Assembly: GCF_900100075.1 (NCBI RefSeq)
Contig: NZ_FNEG01000005.1
Span: 420,871 to 484,870 of the forward strand
Source: Chryseobacterium jejuense
Lineage (GTDB): Bacteria > Bacteroidota > Bacteroidia > Flavobacteriales > Weeksellaceae
Direction: 5' to 3'
DNA length: 64,000 bases
Part shown: one piece after another, positions 44,403 to 51,715 of the stretch
How positions within the stretch are numbered: position 1 is the first letter of the stretch
Layout: each line of letters starts with the position of its first letter
The notes under the pieces: model-generated
Told to the model about the DNA's origin: nothing
Databases searched by the model: none
Seen by the model: the letters and a program-made list of their open reading frames with translations, nothing else
Program-made: the position numbers and the translations under genes

Positions 44403-44918
44403 ATGGATAAGATTAAAGACACAAGAAGTTTCATGAGAATTACACACCGTTATCTGGGATATTTTCTTGCAGGTATTATGGCTGTGTATGCCGTAAGTGG
44501 AATTATTTTGGTCTACAGAGACACCGATTTTCTAAAGAGCGAAAAAAAGTATGAAAAAACTTTATCTGCCAACCTGTCTGAAAAAGAACTAAAAAAAGAA
44601 CTGAAGATGAAAGGTCTTGAAGTAGAAAAGACTGAAGGTTCTGTTCTTCACTTCAAAAGAGGAACTTATGATTCCTCAACAGGGGTAGCTAAGTATTCAA
44701 AAATGGAATTACCCTTCGTACTGGATAAAATGGTTTCCCTTCACAAATCACAGTCTAAAGATGCTATTGCGCCTTTAAGTGTATTTTTCGGCGTTGCTCT
44801 TTTCTTCTTTGTGATCTCTAGTTTCTGGATGTTTAATCCTAAGACAAAAGCCTTCAAGCGTGGAATCAAATTTACGATTGCAGGACTTATTATCTCTATT
44901 ATTCTTTTATGTATTTAA
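44403..44918 (+). CDS. PepSY-type membrane protein, probable iron-siderophore reductase partner
   Basis: 171 aa. An N-terminal HRYLGYFLAGIMAVYAVSG helix typical of PepSY-associated proteins, a periplasmic loop, then two further membrane segments near residues 120-140 and 153-171. It is shorter than full ferric reductases. Its position just after the siderophore receptor suggests a role in iron release or membrane energy coupling, but this is an inference from context. Confidence 0.75.
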   Translation: MDKIKDTRSFMRITHRYLGYFLAGIMAVYAVSGIILVYRDTDFLKSEKKYEKTLSANLSEKELKKELKMKGLEVEKTEGSVLHFKRGTYDSSTGVAKYSKMELPFVLDKMVSLHKSQSKDAIAPLSVFFGVALFFFVISSFWMFNPKTKAFKRGIKFTIAGLIISIILLCI

Positions 44919-45076
44919 GAATTAAGATTTTTTAAAACTTCAACAATATCCCTTTCCCGACCTCTTCGCATAATCATCATTAATTGTGAAATATTCAATA
45001 AATATATTAAAAACACACTTTCTATCTCATTGATATTATTAACATTAATTTAGAAAAATTGTCTAAAATTAAGAGT

Positions 45077-45092
45077 CTGGCACATTTATTGT
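45077..45092 (+). promoter_or_regulatory. possible sigma54-type promoter before the small OMP gene
   Basis: CTGGCACATTTATTGT has GG and GT exactly ten bases apart, close to the TGGCAC-N5-TTGC sigma54 pattern. It lies 51 bases before the ATG. A single mismatch at the GC pair keeps this uncertain. Confidence 0.35.
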
Positions 45093-45143
45093 TTTTTCTA
45101 TAATTCGTGAATAATAAACATTTAATTATTAAAATAATAAATT

Positions 45144-45734
45144 ATGAAAAAACTTATTTTAACAGGGATATTAGCTGTAGCAGGTTTAACAGCAACTGCA
45201 AACGCTCAGATTCAGAAAGGTAATTGGATGGTAGGGGGAAACCTTGCAGGAGCCAACTTCGGATTAAACAAAGGAGGAGGTTATGATTTTAATATCCAGC
45301 CGAAGGGAGCTTATTTCATTGAAGACAATATTGCAGTAGGAGGATATGTAGATCTAGGCTTCAAGGGAGCTAAAGATGCACCAAGTACTTTCACATATAA
45401 TGTTGGAGCATTAGGACGTTACTACCTTAATCCTGGAGAGAAAGGAGTGAATAACTTATTGCACCACGGAAGATGGTTTTTAGAAGGTAATCTAGGTGTA
45501 GGAGGAACATCAATTTCTAAAGGAGGTTCTTCTTCTAACGGACTTAACTTTGGATTTGGTCCTGGTTATTCTTACTTCATCACTCCAAACATTGGTTTAG
45601 AAGGTTTAGTGAAGTACGATGCAAATGCAGGATTCGGAAACGGTGGATATACTAACAAAATTACATTTGGTTTAGGTTTCCAGATTTATCTTCCAACATC
45701 TAAAGCAAAACAAATTATCAACGACGTTAAGTAA
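45144..45734 (+). CDS. small outer-membrane beta-barrel protein
   Basis: 196 aa. The signal peptide ends ATANAQ, followed by GNWMVGGNLAGANFGL and repeated beta-strand segments with alternating aromatic and small residues, which is the shape of an 8-stranded OMP. Residues at the end (TFGLGFQIYLPTSK) close the barrel. Function is not assigned: it resembles porin-family proteins common in Flavobacteriia. It is a single-gene unit with a strong terminator. Confidence 0.8.
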   Translation: MKKLILTGILAVAGLTATANAQIQKGNWMVGGNLAGANFGLNKGGGYDFNIQPKGAYFIEDNIAVGGYVDLGFKGAKDAPSTFTYNVGALGRYYLNPGEKGVNNLLHHGRWFLEGNLGVGGTSISKGGSSSNGLNFGFGPGYSYFITPNIGLEGLVKYDANAGFGNGGYTNKITFGLGFQIYLPTSKAKQIINDVK

Positions 45735-45757
45735 TCATTACTTATCTATACAAAAAT

Positions 45758-45793
45758 GAAAGCGCCCCGGAAATAAATTCCGGGGCGCTTTTC
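45758..45793. terminator. GC-rich terminator between OMP and peroxiredoxin genes
   Basis: Stem AAGCGCCCCGG/CCGGGGCGCTT, the strongest stem in the window, followed by a short T-run on the plus strand. Confidence 0.9.
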
Positions 45794-45834
45794 GTACAAA
45801 TTAAAACTAAACTATAAAAAATCAAATAAATAAA

Positions 45835-46470
45835 TCATGTATTGGGTTGTGGCGTATATCTTAAATACGGCTTTATCTCCGTAACTCCTTTAGGGAATTT
45901 TTTGATGGCATCTTCTGTAGAAAGTGCCGGGGGAACAATAACATCTTCCCCATTCTTCCAGTTTACGGGAGTGGCCACCTGATAATTATCCACAAGCTGT
46001 AGGGAATCCAATACTCTCAGGATTTCATTAAAATTTCTTCCTGTAGAGGCTGGATAAGTAATAATAAGTCTCACCTTTTTAGCAGGATCAATAATCAATA
46101 AGGAGCGTACTGTTGCCGTTGCAGAAGCACTAGGATGAATAAAATCGTAGAGTTCGGAAACCTTTCTTTCCTTATCTGCTATAATCGGAAACTGTACATC
46201 TGTATTTTGGGTTTCATTAATGTCTTTTACCCAATTCTGATGATCCTCTACCCCATCCACACTTAAAGCAATTACTTTGGTATCTCTTTGGGCAAATTCG
46301 GATTGCAATTTAGAAGTATATCCCAACTCAGTAGTGCATACCGGCGTATAATCTGCCGGATGTGAAAATAGAATTCCCCACGAATCCTCCAGATAGTTAT
46401 AAAAATTGATATCCCCTAAAGATGATTCTGCCTGAAAGTTGGGTGCTGTGTCTCCTAATTTGATTGACAT
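45835..46470 (-). CDS. peroxiredoxin (1-Cys Prx6 type)
   Basis: 211 aa from the ATG at 46470 (MSIKLGDTAPNF); an in-frame ATG at 46482 is also possible. The peroxidatic motif is FSHPADYTPVCTTELG, and no resolving cysteine of the 2-Cys class is seen. The long C-terminal extension (about 60 residues with RYTPQP at the end) and the WVKDI-type middle segment are Prx6-like. It is predicted to reduce hydrogen peroxide and organic peroxides in the cytoplasm. Confidence 0.93.
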   Translation of the reverse strand: MSIKLGDTAPNFQAESSLGDINFYNYLEDSWGILFSHPADYTPVCTTELGYTSKLQSEFAQRDTKVIALSVDGVEDHQNWVKDINETQNTDVQFPIIADKERKVSELYDFIHPSASATATVRSLLIIDPAKKVRLIITYPASTGRNFNEILRVLDSLQLVDNYQVATPVNWKNGEDVIVPPALSTEDAIKKFPKGVTEIKPYLRYTPQPNT

Positions 46471-46493
46471 AATATTTCGCATTTGTTAGTCTA

Positions 46494-46524
46494 CAAATTT
46501 AGTAGACTTTTTGATACTAGCAAA
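46494..46524 (-). promoter_or_regulatory. promoter of the peroxiredoxin gene
   Basis: On the minus strand TTTG (46524-46521), 19 bases, then TAAATTTG (46501-46494). This is a complete Bacteroidota promoter. Confidence 0.78.
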
Positions 46525-46566
46525 ATTTTTATGGAAAATTTATATCTTTAATGTAAAATTTTATTC

Positions 46567-47451
46567 ATGGAGAAAACCGGGCTTACCTACATAGACTTGG
46601 TGTATAAGGTATTGGAAAGTTGGTATGTAACGTTTGCAGAGCTTACCCCAAAACTGATTGTCGGCATTTTAGTATTTACATTCTTTCTTATTACAAGTAA
46701 ATACATGAGCCAAATTGCTGTAAAATTATTTCATAAATTCTTCCCCAAAAGCCAGAAAGAGAGCTCATTGGTAACCTTAATAAGTGTATTCAGATTTCTG
46801 ATTATGCTGTTGGGAACATTTATTTCTCTGGAAATTATGGGATTCAGTGGTTTCCTGTGGAAGTTTATCGGAAGTTTGGGAGTTGCCGGAGTCATTGCCG
46901 GGGTTGCTTTAAAAGATCTTGTTTCAAGTATCTTTTCAGGAATGTTGATTGGTATTGACAAAGCCTTTAAAGTAGGTGATTATATTACGATCGGCGCTCA
47001 TTCCGGAACCGTACAGGAGATAGGATTTTTAACGACTAAAATCCTTACAGATGATGGAAAGAAAGCCTATATCCCGAATCAGGTAGTTTTTAATGCACCG
47101 TTTTACAATATTACAGCTTCACCTCAACGCAGAATTATTTTAAATTTTGAAATTCCTGCTGATGAAGACATCAGTAAAGCACAGAAAAGTATTCTTGAAG
47201 TGGTTAAAAATCTTGACAATGTGGATAAGTTGGATACTGCAGAAGTTATTTTTACCGATCTGAAGCAAGGTTCTTTTAATCTGCAGGTTAAATTCTGGAT
47301 CAAAATAGGGGCTAATTTAGCACAGGTAAAAAGTAAAGCTTATTTAGATATTAAGGAACGATTTGATGTGGATAAAATCCAGCTGGTGACTCCTACAAGT
47401 ATTAGTATTACTAATGGAGAAAACAATTTACCTGAAAGCCAGGATAAATAA
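46567..47451 (+). CDS. mscS: MscS family small-conductance mechanosensitive channel
   Basis: 294 aa. Three membrane helices lie in residues 20-115, with TM3 containing GSLGVAGVIAGVALKDLVSS, the Gly/Ala-rich pore helix pattern of MscS. The beta domain follows with KVGDYITIGAHSGTVQEIGFLTT and IPNQVVFNAPFYN. It relieves osmotic pressure by opening under membrane tension. It is divergent from the peroxiredoxin gene. Confidence 0.93.
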   Translation: MEKTGLTYIDLVYKVLESWYVTFAELTPKLIVGILVFTFFLITSKYMSQIAVKLFHKFFPKSQKESSLVTLISVFRFLIMLLGTFISLEIMGFSGFLWKFIGSLGVAGVIAGVALKDLVSSIFSGMLIGIDKAFKVGDYITIGAHSGTVQEIGFLTTKILTDDGKKAYIPNQVVFNAPFYNITASPQRRIILNFEIPADEDISKAQKSILEVVKNLDNVDKLDTAEVIFTDLKQGSFNLQVKFWIKIGANLAQVKSKAYLDIKERFDVDKIQLVTPTSISITNGENNLPESQDK

Positions 47452-47490
47452 TTTATTCCCCATAGATGTTTGTGGATAGATTAATAATTA

Positions 47491-47523
47491 AAAGCTGTTT
47501 CAATTTTTGGAACGGCTTTTTTT
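47491..47523 (+). terminator. terminator after mscS
   Basis: Stem AAGCTGTT/AACGGCTT (one G-T pair) with a long T-run. Confidence 0.8.
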
Positions 47524-47529
47524 GTTGTA

Positions 47530-47640
47530 AACGCGAAGGCGCAAAGATTTTAGAACTTGCGAATACTTTTAAGGCGCAAAGATTTTATCTACGATAAAAT
47601 TCCGTACTGCTGATAATCGCCACAAATGCACGAATAATTT
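47530..47640. repeat. dispersed intergenic repeat fragments
   Basis: AAGGCGCAAAGATTTTA occurs twice (47536-47552 and 47571-47587), followed by a CACAAATGCACGAATAATTT-like stretch. Both resemble short sequences scattered between genes in many Bacteroidota. No frame is present. Confidence 0.55.
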
Positions 47641-47691
47641 TATTTTGAGCAACAGCCAAATTGTTCTTGTACCTGAATGAATTCCAACAGA

Positions 47692-48186
47692 TTATTTATT
47701 CTTATGATTCTTAGGGATTGTAGCACTATCCTTTTTAGGGATTTTGGCAATAGAATCATTGTCTATCATAATAGGCTCTCCCATAATATAATCCTTATTC
47801 GTAACTGTAGAATCTTCTTCAATTACACCTACAAACCCCGTCGTCATACAAACCTCTTCTTTAGGTTTTAAACAACCTATTAAAAACAAGGTTAAAGAAA
47901 ATAATGTGAATGCTATTTTATTATTCTGAAAATGAGATGGAATATATTTAAAGAATCGTTCCTTTAATTTTTCAGACGAATCAGTCATTTTCAACTGGTG
48001 ATTATAAAACCTGCCACAGACCTGCTCTTCTTTTTTCTCTTCTATAATTTGTTGAATCTCCTGAGGTTGTTTTTATGTAAAGTCAATAACACATTTGTTG
48101 CAGGCAGAACAAAACCTTCCTTTGTCTTCTACAGACATGGATTTCCAATCTTCAGAGCATGGTTCCGGAATGTATAAATTTTTCAT
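47692..48186 (-). pseudogene. Cys-rich zinc-ribbon-like membrane protein gene interrupted by a stop codon
   Basis: Starting at the ATG at 48186 the frame reads MKNLYIPEPCSEDWKSM, continues KGRFCSACNKCVIDFT, then meets TAA at 48073-48075. The same frame continues at once with KQPQEIQQIIEEKKEEQVCG and reaches a hydrophobic segment (IAFTLFSLTLFLIGCL) and the end at 47692, 165 codons in all. CSEDW...KGRFCxxC...DFT...VCGRF is a known Flavobacteria pattern, so the two halves belong together. Either this is a pseudogene or the distal half is translated from an internal ATG at 47988. Confidence 0.72.
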
Positions 48187-48210
48187 AAATACAGTTTCGT
48201 ATACGCATTA

Positions 48211-48239
48211 AAAAACCGCTCCAGTTTTGGAGCGGTTTT
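48211..48239 (-). terminator. terminator of sucC
   Basis: Stem AAAACCGCTCCA/TGGAGCGGTTTT with a T-run on the minus strand. Confidence 0.88.
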
Positions 48240-48262
48240 CTATTTTATTTGAAAATTTTAGA

Positions 48263-49453
48263 TTAAGCTAAAACTTCTTTTACTTTGTTTGCAGCTTCTT
48301 CTAAAGTAATTGCAGAGTGAACCGGAAGACCAGACTCATCAATTAATTTTTTAGCTTCTACAGCGTTAGTTCCTTGTAATCTTACGATCAATGGAACAGG
48401 AAGGCTTCCCATAGCTTTGTAAGCGTCTACAACACCTTGAGCCACTCTGTCACATCTTACGATACCTCCGAAGATGTTAATTAAGATTGCTTTTACGTTT
48501 GGATCTCTTAAGATGATTCCGAAAGCAGTTTGTACTCTCTGAGCATCTGCAGTACCACCTACGTCAAGGAAGTTTGCAGGGTTACCACCTGATAATTTGA
48601 TGATATCCATAGTTGCCATTGCAAGACCAGCTCCGTTTACCATACAAGCAACGTTACCATCCAATTTTACGAAGTTAAGACCAGCTTCACCAGCTTCTAC
48701 GTCCATTGGATCTTCTTCTCTTGTATCTCTAAGCTCAGCTAAGTCTTTGTGACGGAATAATGAGTTGTCATCTAAAGTTACTTTAGCATCTACAGCGATA
48801 ATTTTGTTATCAGAAGTTTTTAATACTGGGTTGATTTCGAAAAGAGATGCATCAATACCTGTGTAAGCATTGTAAAGAGATGAAATAAATTTCACAAATT
48901 CTTTGAATGCATTTCCTTCAAGACCTAGGTTGAAAGCAATTTTTCTAGCCTGGAATCCTTGAAGACCGATAGCTGGATCAATCAATTCGTTGTGGATTAA
49001 GTGAGGAGTTACTTCAGCAACGTGCTCAATATCCATTCCACCTTCAGTAGAATATACAATTGTATTTTTCCCTTCAGCTCTATCTAAAAGAATAGAAACA
49101 TAAAATTCTTTAGTTTCAGATTCTCCAGGATAATAAACATCTTCTGCAACCAAAACAGAGTGTACTTTTTTACCTTCAGCAGAAGTTTGTGGAGTTACCA
49201 ACTGCATTCCGATGATATTCTGAGCGTTTTCTTTAAGTTTATCCATATTTGGAGAAAACTTAACACCCCCACCTTTACCACGACCACCTGCGTGAATCTG
49301 TGCTTTTACAACCCAAGCCTGAGCTCCAGTTTCAGCAGTCAATTTTTCAGCAGCTGCTACAGCTTCATCTACGTTGTTTGCAACGAAACCACGTTGGATA
49401 GCTACTCCATACTTTGATAAAATCTCTTTTGATTGATACTCGTGAAGATTCAT
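48263..49453 (-). CDS. sucC: succinate--CoA ligase subunit beta
   Basis: 396 aa, TCA-cycle enzyme making succinate and ATP or GTP from succinyl-CoA. It starts MNLHEYQSKEILSKYGV, has the ATP-grasp QIHAGGRGKGGGVK segment, EINPVLKT with the metal ligands, and the C-terminal FLDVGGTADAQRVQTAF and INIFGGIVRCD. The partner sucD is not in the window, so the subunits are encoded apart. Confidence 0.97.
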   Translation of the reverse strand: MNLHEYQSKEILSKYGVAIQRGFVANNVDEAVAAAEKLTAETGAQAWVVKAQIHAGGRGKGGGVKFSPNMDKLKENAQNIIGMQLVTPQTSAEGKKVHSVLVAEDVYYPGESETKEFYVSILLDRAEGKNTIVYSTEGGMDIEHVAEVTPHLIHNELIDPAIGLQGFQARKIAFNLGLEGNAFKEFVKFISSLYNAYTGIDASLFEINPVLKTSDNKIIAVDAKVTLDDNSLFRHKDLAELRDTREEDPMDVEAGEAGLNFVKLDGNVACMVNGAGLAMATMDIIKLSGGNPANFLDVGGTADAQRVQTAFGIILRDPNVKAILINIFGGIVRCDRVAQGVVDAYKAMGSLPVPLIVRLQGTNAVEAKKLIDESGLPVHSAITLEEAANKVKEVLA

Positions 49454-49491
49454 ATTATTTTTATTATTTTATTTTAATATTTAAAGGTTGA

Positions 49492-49499
49492 CAAATTTA
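49492..49499 (-). promoter_or_regulatory. -7 box of sucC
   Basis: TAAATTTG on the minus strand matches TAnnTTTG, 38 bases upstream of the sucC ATG. Confidence 0.55.
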
Positions 49500-49573
49500 C
49501 TAAAAATGAACAAGGTTAAAAAGAAATTTGTTGAACTTTTAATTCATTCTATTAAGTTTATGAGCAATCTTCA

Positions 49574-49595
49574 TAGATTCGAAGCGGTGAATCTA
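49574..49595. repeat. inverted repeat upstream of the exporter operon
   Basis: TAGATTC (49574-49580) and GAATCTA (49589-49595) separated by eight bases. It could be a hairpin or an operator. It lies between the divergent sucC and exporter promoters. Confidence 0.5.
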
Positions 49596-49641
49596 TAAAT
49601 AATATGATAATGATCATAAAAAAATAAAATCCGAACCTCAT

Positions 49642-49672
49642 ATTCTAATGACATTTTAATCTCATTCTAATG
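49642..49672 (+). promoter_or_regulatory. three 9-bp direct repeats at 11-bp period, probable activator site
   Basis: ATTCTAATG at 49642-49650, ATTTTAATC at 49653-49661 and ATTCTAATG at 49664-49672 are spaced exactly 11 bases apart. Tandem repeats with this helical phase are bound by OmpR-type response regulators in other bacteria. They end 30 bases before the -7 box at 49703, where no -33 TTG is seen. Confidence 0.55.
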
Positions 49673-49702
49673 TAGATAAGAATATTAACAAATCTCATCC
49701 AT

Positions 49703-49710
49703 TATCTTTG
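49703..49710 (+). promoter_or_regulatory. -7 box of the type I secretion operon
   Basis: TATCTTTG matches TAnnTTTG. The -33 element is poor, which fits activator dependence through the repeats just upstream. Confidence 0.55.
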
Positions 49711-49738
49711 AAGCTCCGAAATAAAAGATATATACTCT

Positions 49739-49936
49739 ATGAATTTTCAGAAAAAATTCACAATAGACGGAGAGCTTTGTTTACAAAATTCAAAAAAAAT
49801 AAGCCCCGGCAGAATTCTTATTAAAAATCAGTCAAAGCAAATCATAAAATCTGATTTTATAAAAAGTATTTACATCTCAACTATTGTACCTGTTTCAAGG
49901 ATTTTCAGCAGCTTACATCGTATACAGGTATTCTAA
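49739..49936 (+). CDS. possible small protein before the exporter operon (65 aa)
   Basis: ATG-started frame beginning MNFQKKFTIDGELCLQNSKK, basic, with no GG leader and no recognised domain. It is 28 bases downstream of the operon -7 box and would be the first cistron. A second short frame (MGNFQPLISTSQSL, 25 aa) starts at 49938 before the ABC gene. Either could be an untranslated leader by chance. Confidence 0.3.
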   Translation: MNFQKKFTIDGELCLQNSKKISPGRILIKNQSKQIIKSDFIKSIYISTIVPVSRIFSSLHRIQVF

Positions 49937-50040
49937 AATGGGAAACTTCCAGCCTTTAATTTCCACTAGTCAGTCACTTTATATCTCGGAAAATCTCAAA
50001 CACATAAACATTTAACCTTCTTAAAAAAGAAAAAAGAAAA

Positions 50041-51714
50041 ATGGAAATAACAGCAAATGAACAGGGTAAAAAACTGCTCCGTTACATTACAAAAGAGAAA
50101 AAAGATGTTACTAATATTTATTTTTATGCCGTCCTCAACGGTCTTGTTTTATTGAGTATCCCTTTGGGAATACAGTCTATTGTAAGTTTTGTGATGGGAG
50201 CCACCATGACAACTTCTATTTACATTCTTATATTTTTTGTAGTCATCGGAACATGGCTTGCCGGATATTTCAGGTTAAAGGTTATCCAGATTATTGAAAA
50301 AATACAACAGAAAATATATGTAGAATTTTCCATTGCCATAGCGGAGAAAATACCCAAAGTAGATTTATCTTATACCAGGAAATATTATCTTCCTGAGTTG
50401 GTTAACCGTTTTTTTGATATCCAAAATTTGCAAAAAGGAATTTCAAAGATTTTGCTGGAGATCCCTACCGCCTTGATTCAAATTGCTTTTGGGATTCTCT
50501 TACTTTCTTTTTATCATCCCTGGTTTTTGGCATTCGGAGGGTTAGTTATTATTTCTGTGGTTATTATTTTCAGATACACGATGGAAAGCGGAATCAAATC
50601 CAGTATTGAAGAAAGCAACAAGAAATATGATACTGCTGCCTGGATAGAGGATATTGCCGGATCTGTGAAAACATTTAAAATGTATTCGGAAAATGACGCC
50701 CATTTAAAAGGAACCGATGACCGGGTTGTAGAATATCTTAAGCACAGAACTTCCCATTTCAAGGTTCTTGTCTTTCAATATAAAACAATTATTGCCTTTA
50801 AGGTTATCATCACTTTAGCGATGCTTGCCATTGGAACTTATCTTCTGATCAATCAAAAATTAAATATCGGAGCCTTTATTGCAACGGAGATTGTCGTCTT
50901 AAGTATCATGTCAGCAGTAGAAAAACTTATTGTAAGCCTTGAAAGTTATTATGATCTTATCGCTTCTTTTGCTAAACTTTCAAAAATTACTGAACTTAAA
51001 GAAGAACCCAATGGTGAAATTGTATTATCTCAAAAAGAAAAGGGGACAGAGATTGAATTCAAAAATGTAAGTTTCTCATTTAATGACCATAATCCGATAC
51101 TTTCTGATCTTAATTTTAAAATCAAGGAAAACAGCATCACTCTACTAACAGGTAAACTCGGATCCGGAAAAACACTTCTCCTCAATATGATCACAGGATT
51201 TTTTGAACCCAGCTCAGGAACCATTCTGTTTGATAAGATTCCATTAAAGAATATCGAGAAACAGCAACTGAGAAATCATATAGGCCTTTATCTTGAAAAT
51301 ATGAAAATTATTCAGGGAACGGTAAAAGAAAATATCACATTAGGAAATACTGAAAGCCATACAGAAGACATCCTTGAACTTTCTGAAAATATAGGAATAG
51401 AAAATATTTCCAGCATGTTTAGTAGTGGATTTTTCACTGAGGTCAGCGAGACTGATCCTGAAATCACTTTCAGTTCAAAGAAGAAAATTTTGCTACTTCG
51501 TGCTCTTCTGGGTGAAAAAAGGCTCATTATTCTGGAAAATCCTTTTGCAGGAATTCGTGAAGAATATCAGTATAAAATGATTGAGTATCTGCAGAAGGTC
51601 AAAGAAAAAACAACCATCATTATCGTTTCGCAAGATCCAGAATTGCTGCAGTATGCAGATCAGCATATTCATCTGGAAGACAGCACATCAAAAACATATT
51701 ATAAAAATCAGTAA
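50041..51714 (+). CDS. ABC exporter half-transporter with degenerate ATPase domain
   Basis: 557 aa. A six-helix-type exporter membrane domain (about residues 25-300) is followed by an ABC domain. No N-terminal C39 peptidase is present. Walker A is intact (GKLGSGKT, residues 371-378). The signature LSGGQ is lost (FSSKKKILLL), Walker B reads LIILENPF with E499 and N500 in place of Asp and Glu, and the switch histidine is Gln531. ATP binding is plausible, but hydrolysis as in normal exporters is doubtful. The HlyD gene starts two bases after the stop. Confidence 0.85.
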   Translation: MEITANEQGKKLLRYITKEKKDVTNIYFYAVLNGLVLLSIPLGIQSIVSFVMGATMTTSIYILIFFVVIGTWLAGYFRLKVIQIIEKIQQKIYVEFSIAIAEKIPKVDLSYTRKYYLPELVNRFFDIQNLQKGISKILLEIPTALIQIAFGILLLSFYHPWFLAFGGLVIISVVIIFRYTMESGIKSSIEESNKKYDTAAWIEDIAGSVKTFKMYSENDAHLKGTDDRVVEYLKHRTSHFKVLVFQYKTIIAFKVIITLAMLAIGTYLLINQKLNIGAFIATEIVVLSIMSAVEKLIVSLESYYDLIASFAKLSKITELKEEPNGEIVLSQKEKGTEIEFKNVSFSFNDHNPILSDLNFKIKENSITLLTGKLGSGKTLLLNMITGFFEPSSGTILFDKIPLKNIEKQQLRNHIGLYLENMKIIQGTVKENITLGNTESHTEDILELSENIGIENISSMFSSGFFTEVSETDPEITFSSKKKILLLRALLGEKRLIILENPFAGIREEYQYKMIEYLQKVKEKTTIIIVSQDPELLQYADQHIHLEDSTSKTYYKNQ

Positions 51715-51715
51715 C

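Noticed and set aside
50041..51714. Idea that the ABC exporter processes the GG-leader peptides
   Set aside because: No C39 peptidase domain precedes the membrane domain, and the genes are about 46 kb apart. A functional link is not supported by the sequence.
51581..51715. Longer start for the HlyD gene inside the ABC gene
   Set aside because: The 45 added codons are an out-of-frame reading of the ABC C-terminus. The ATG at 51716 sits two bases after the ABC stop and fits operon spacing.
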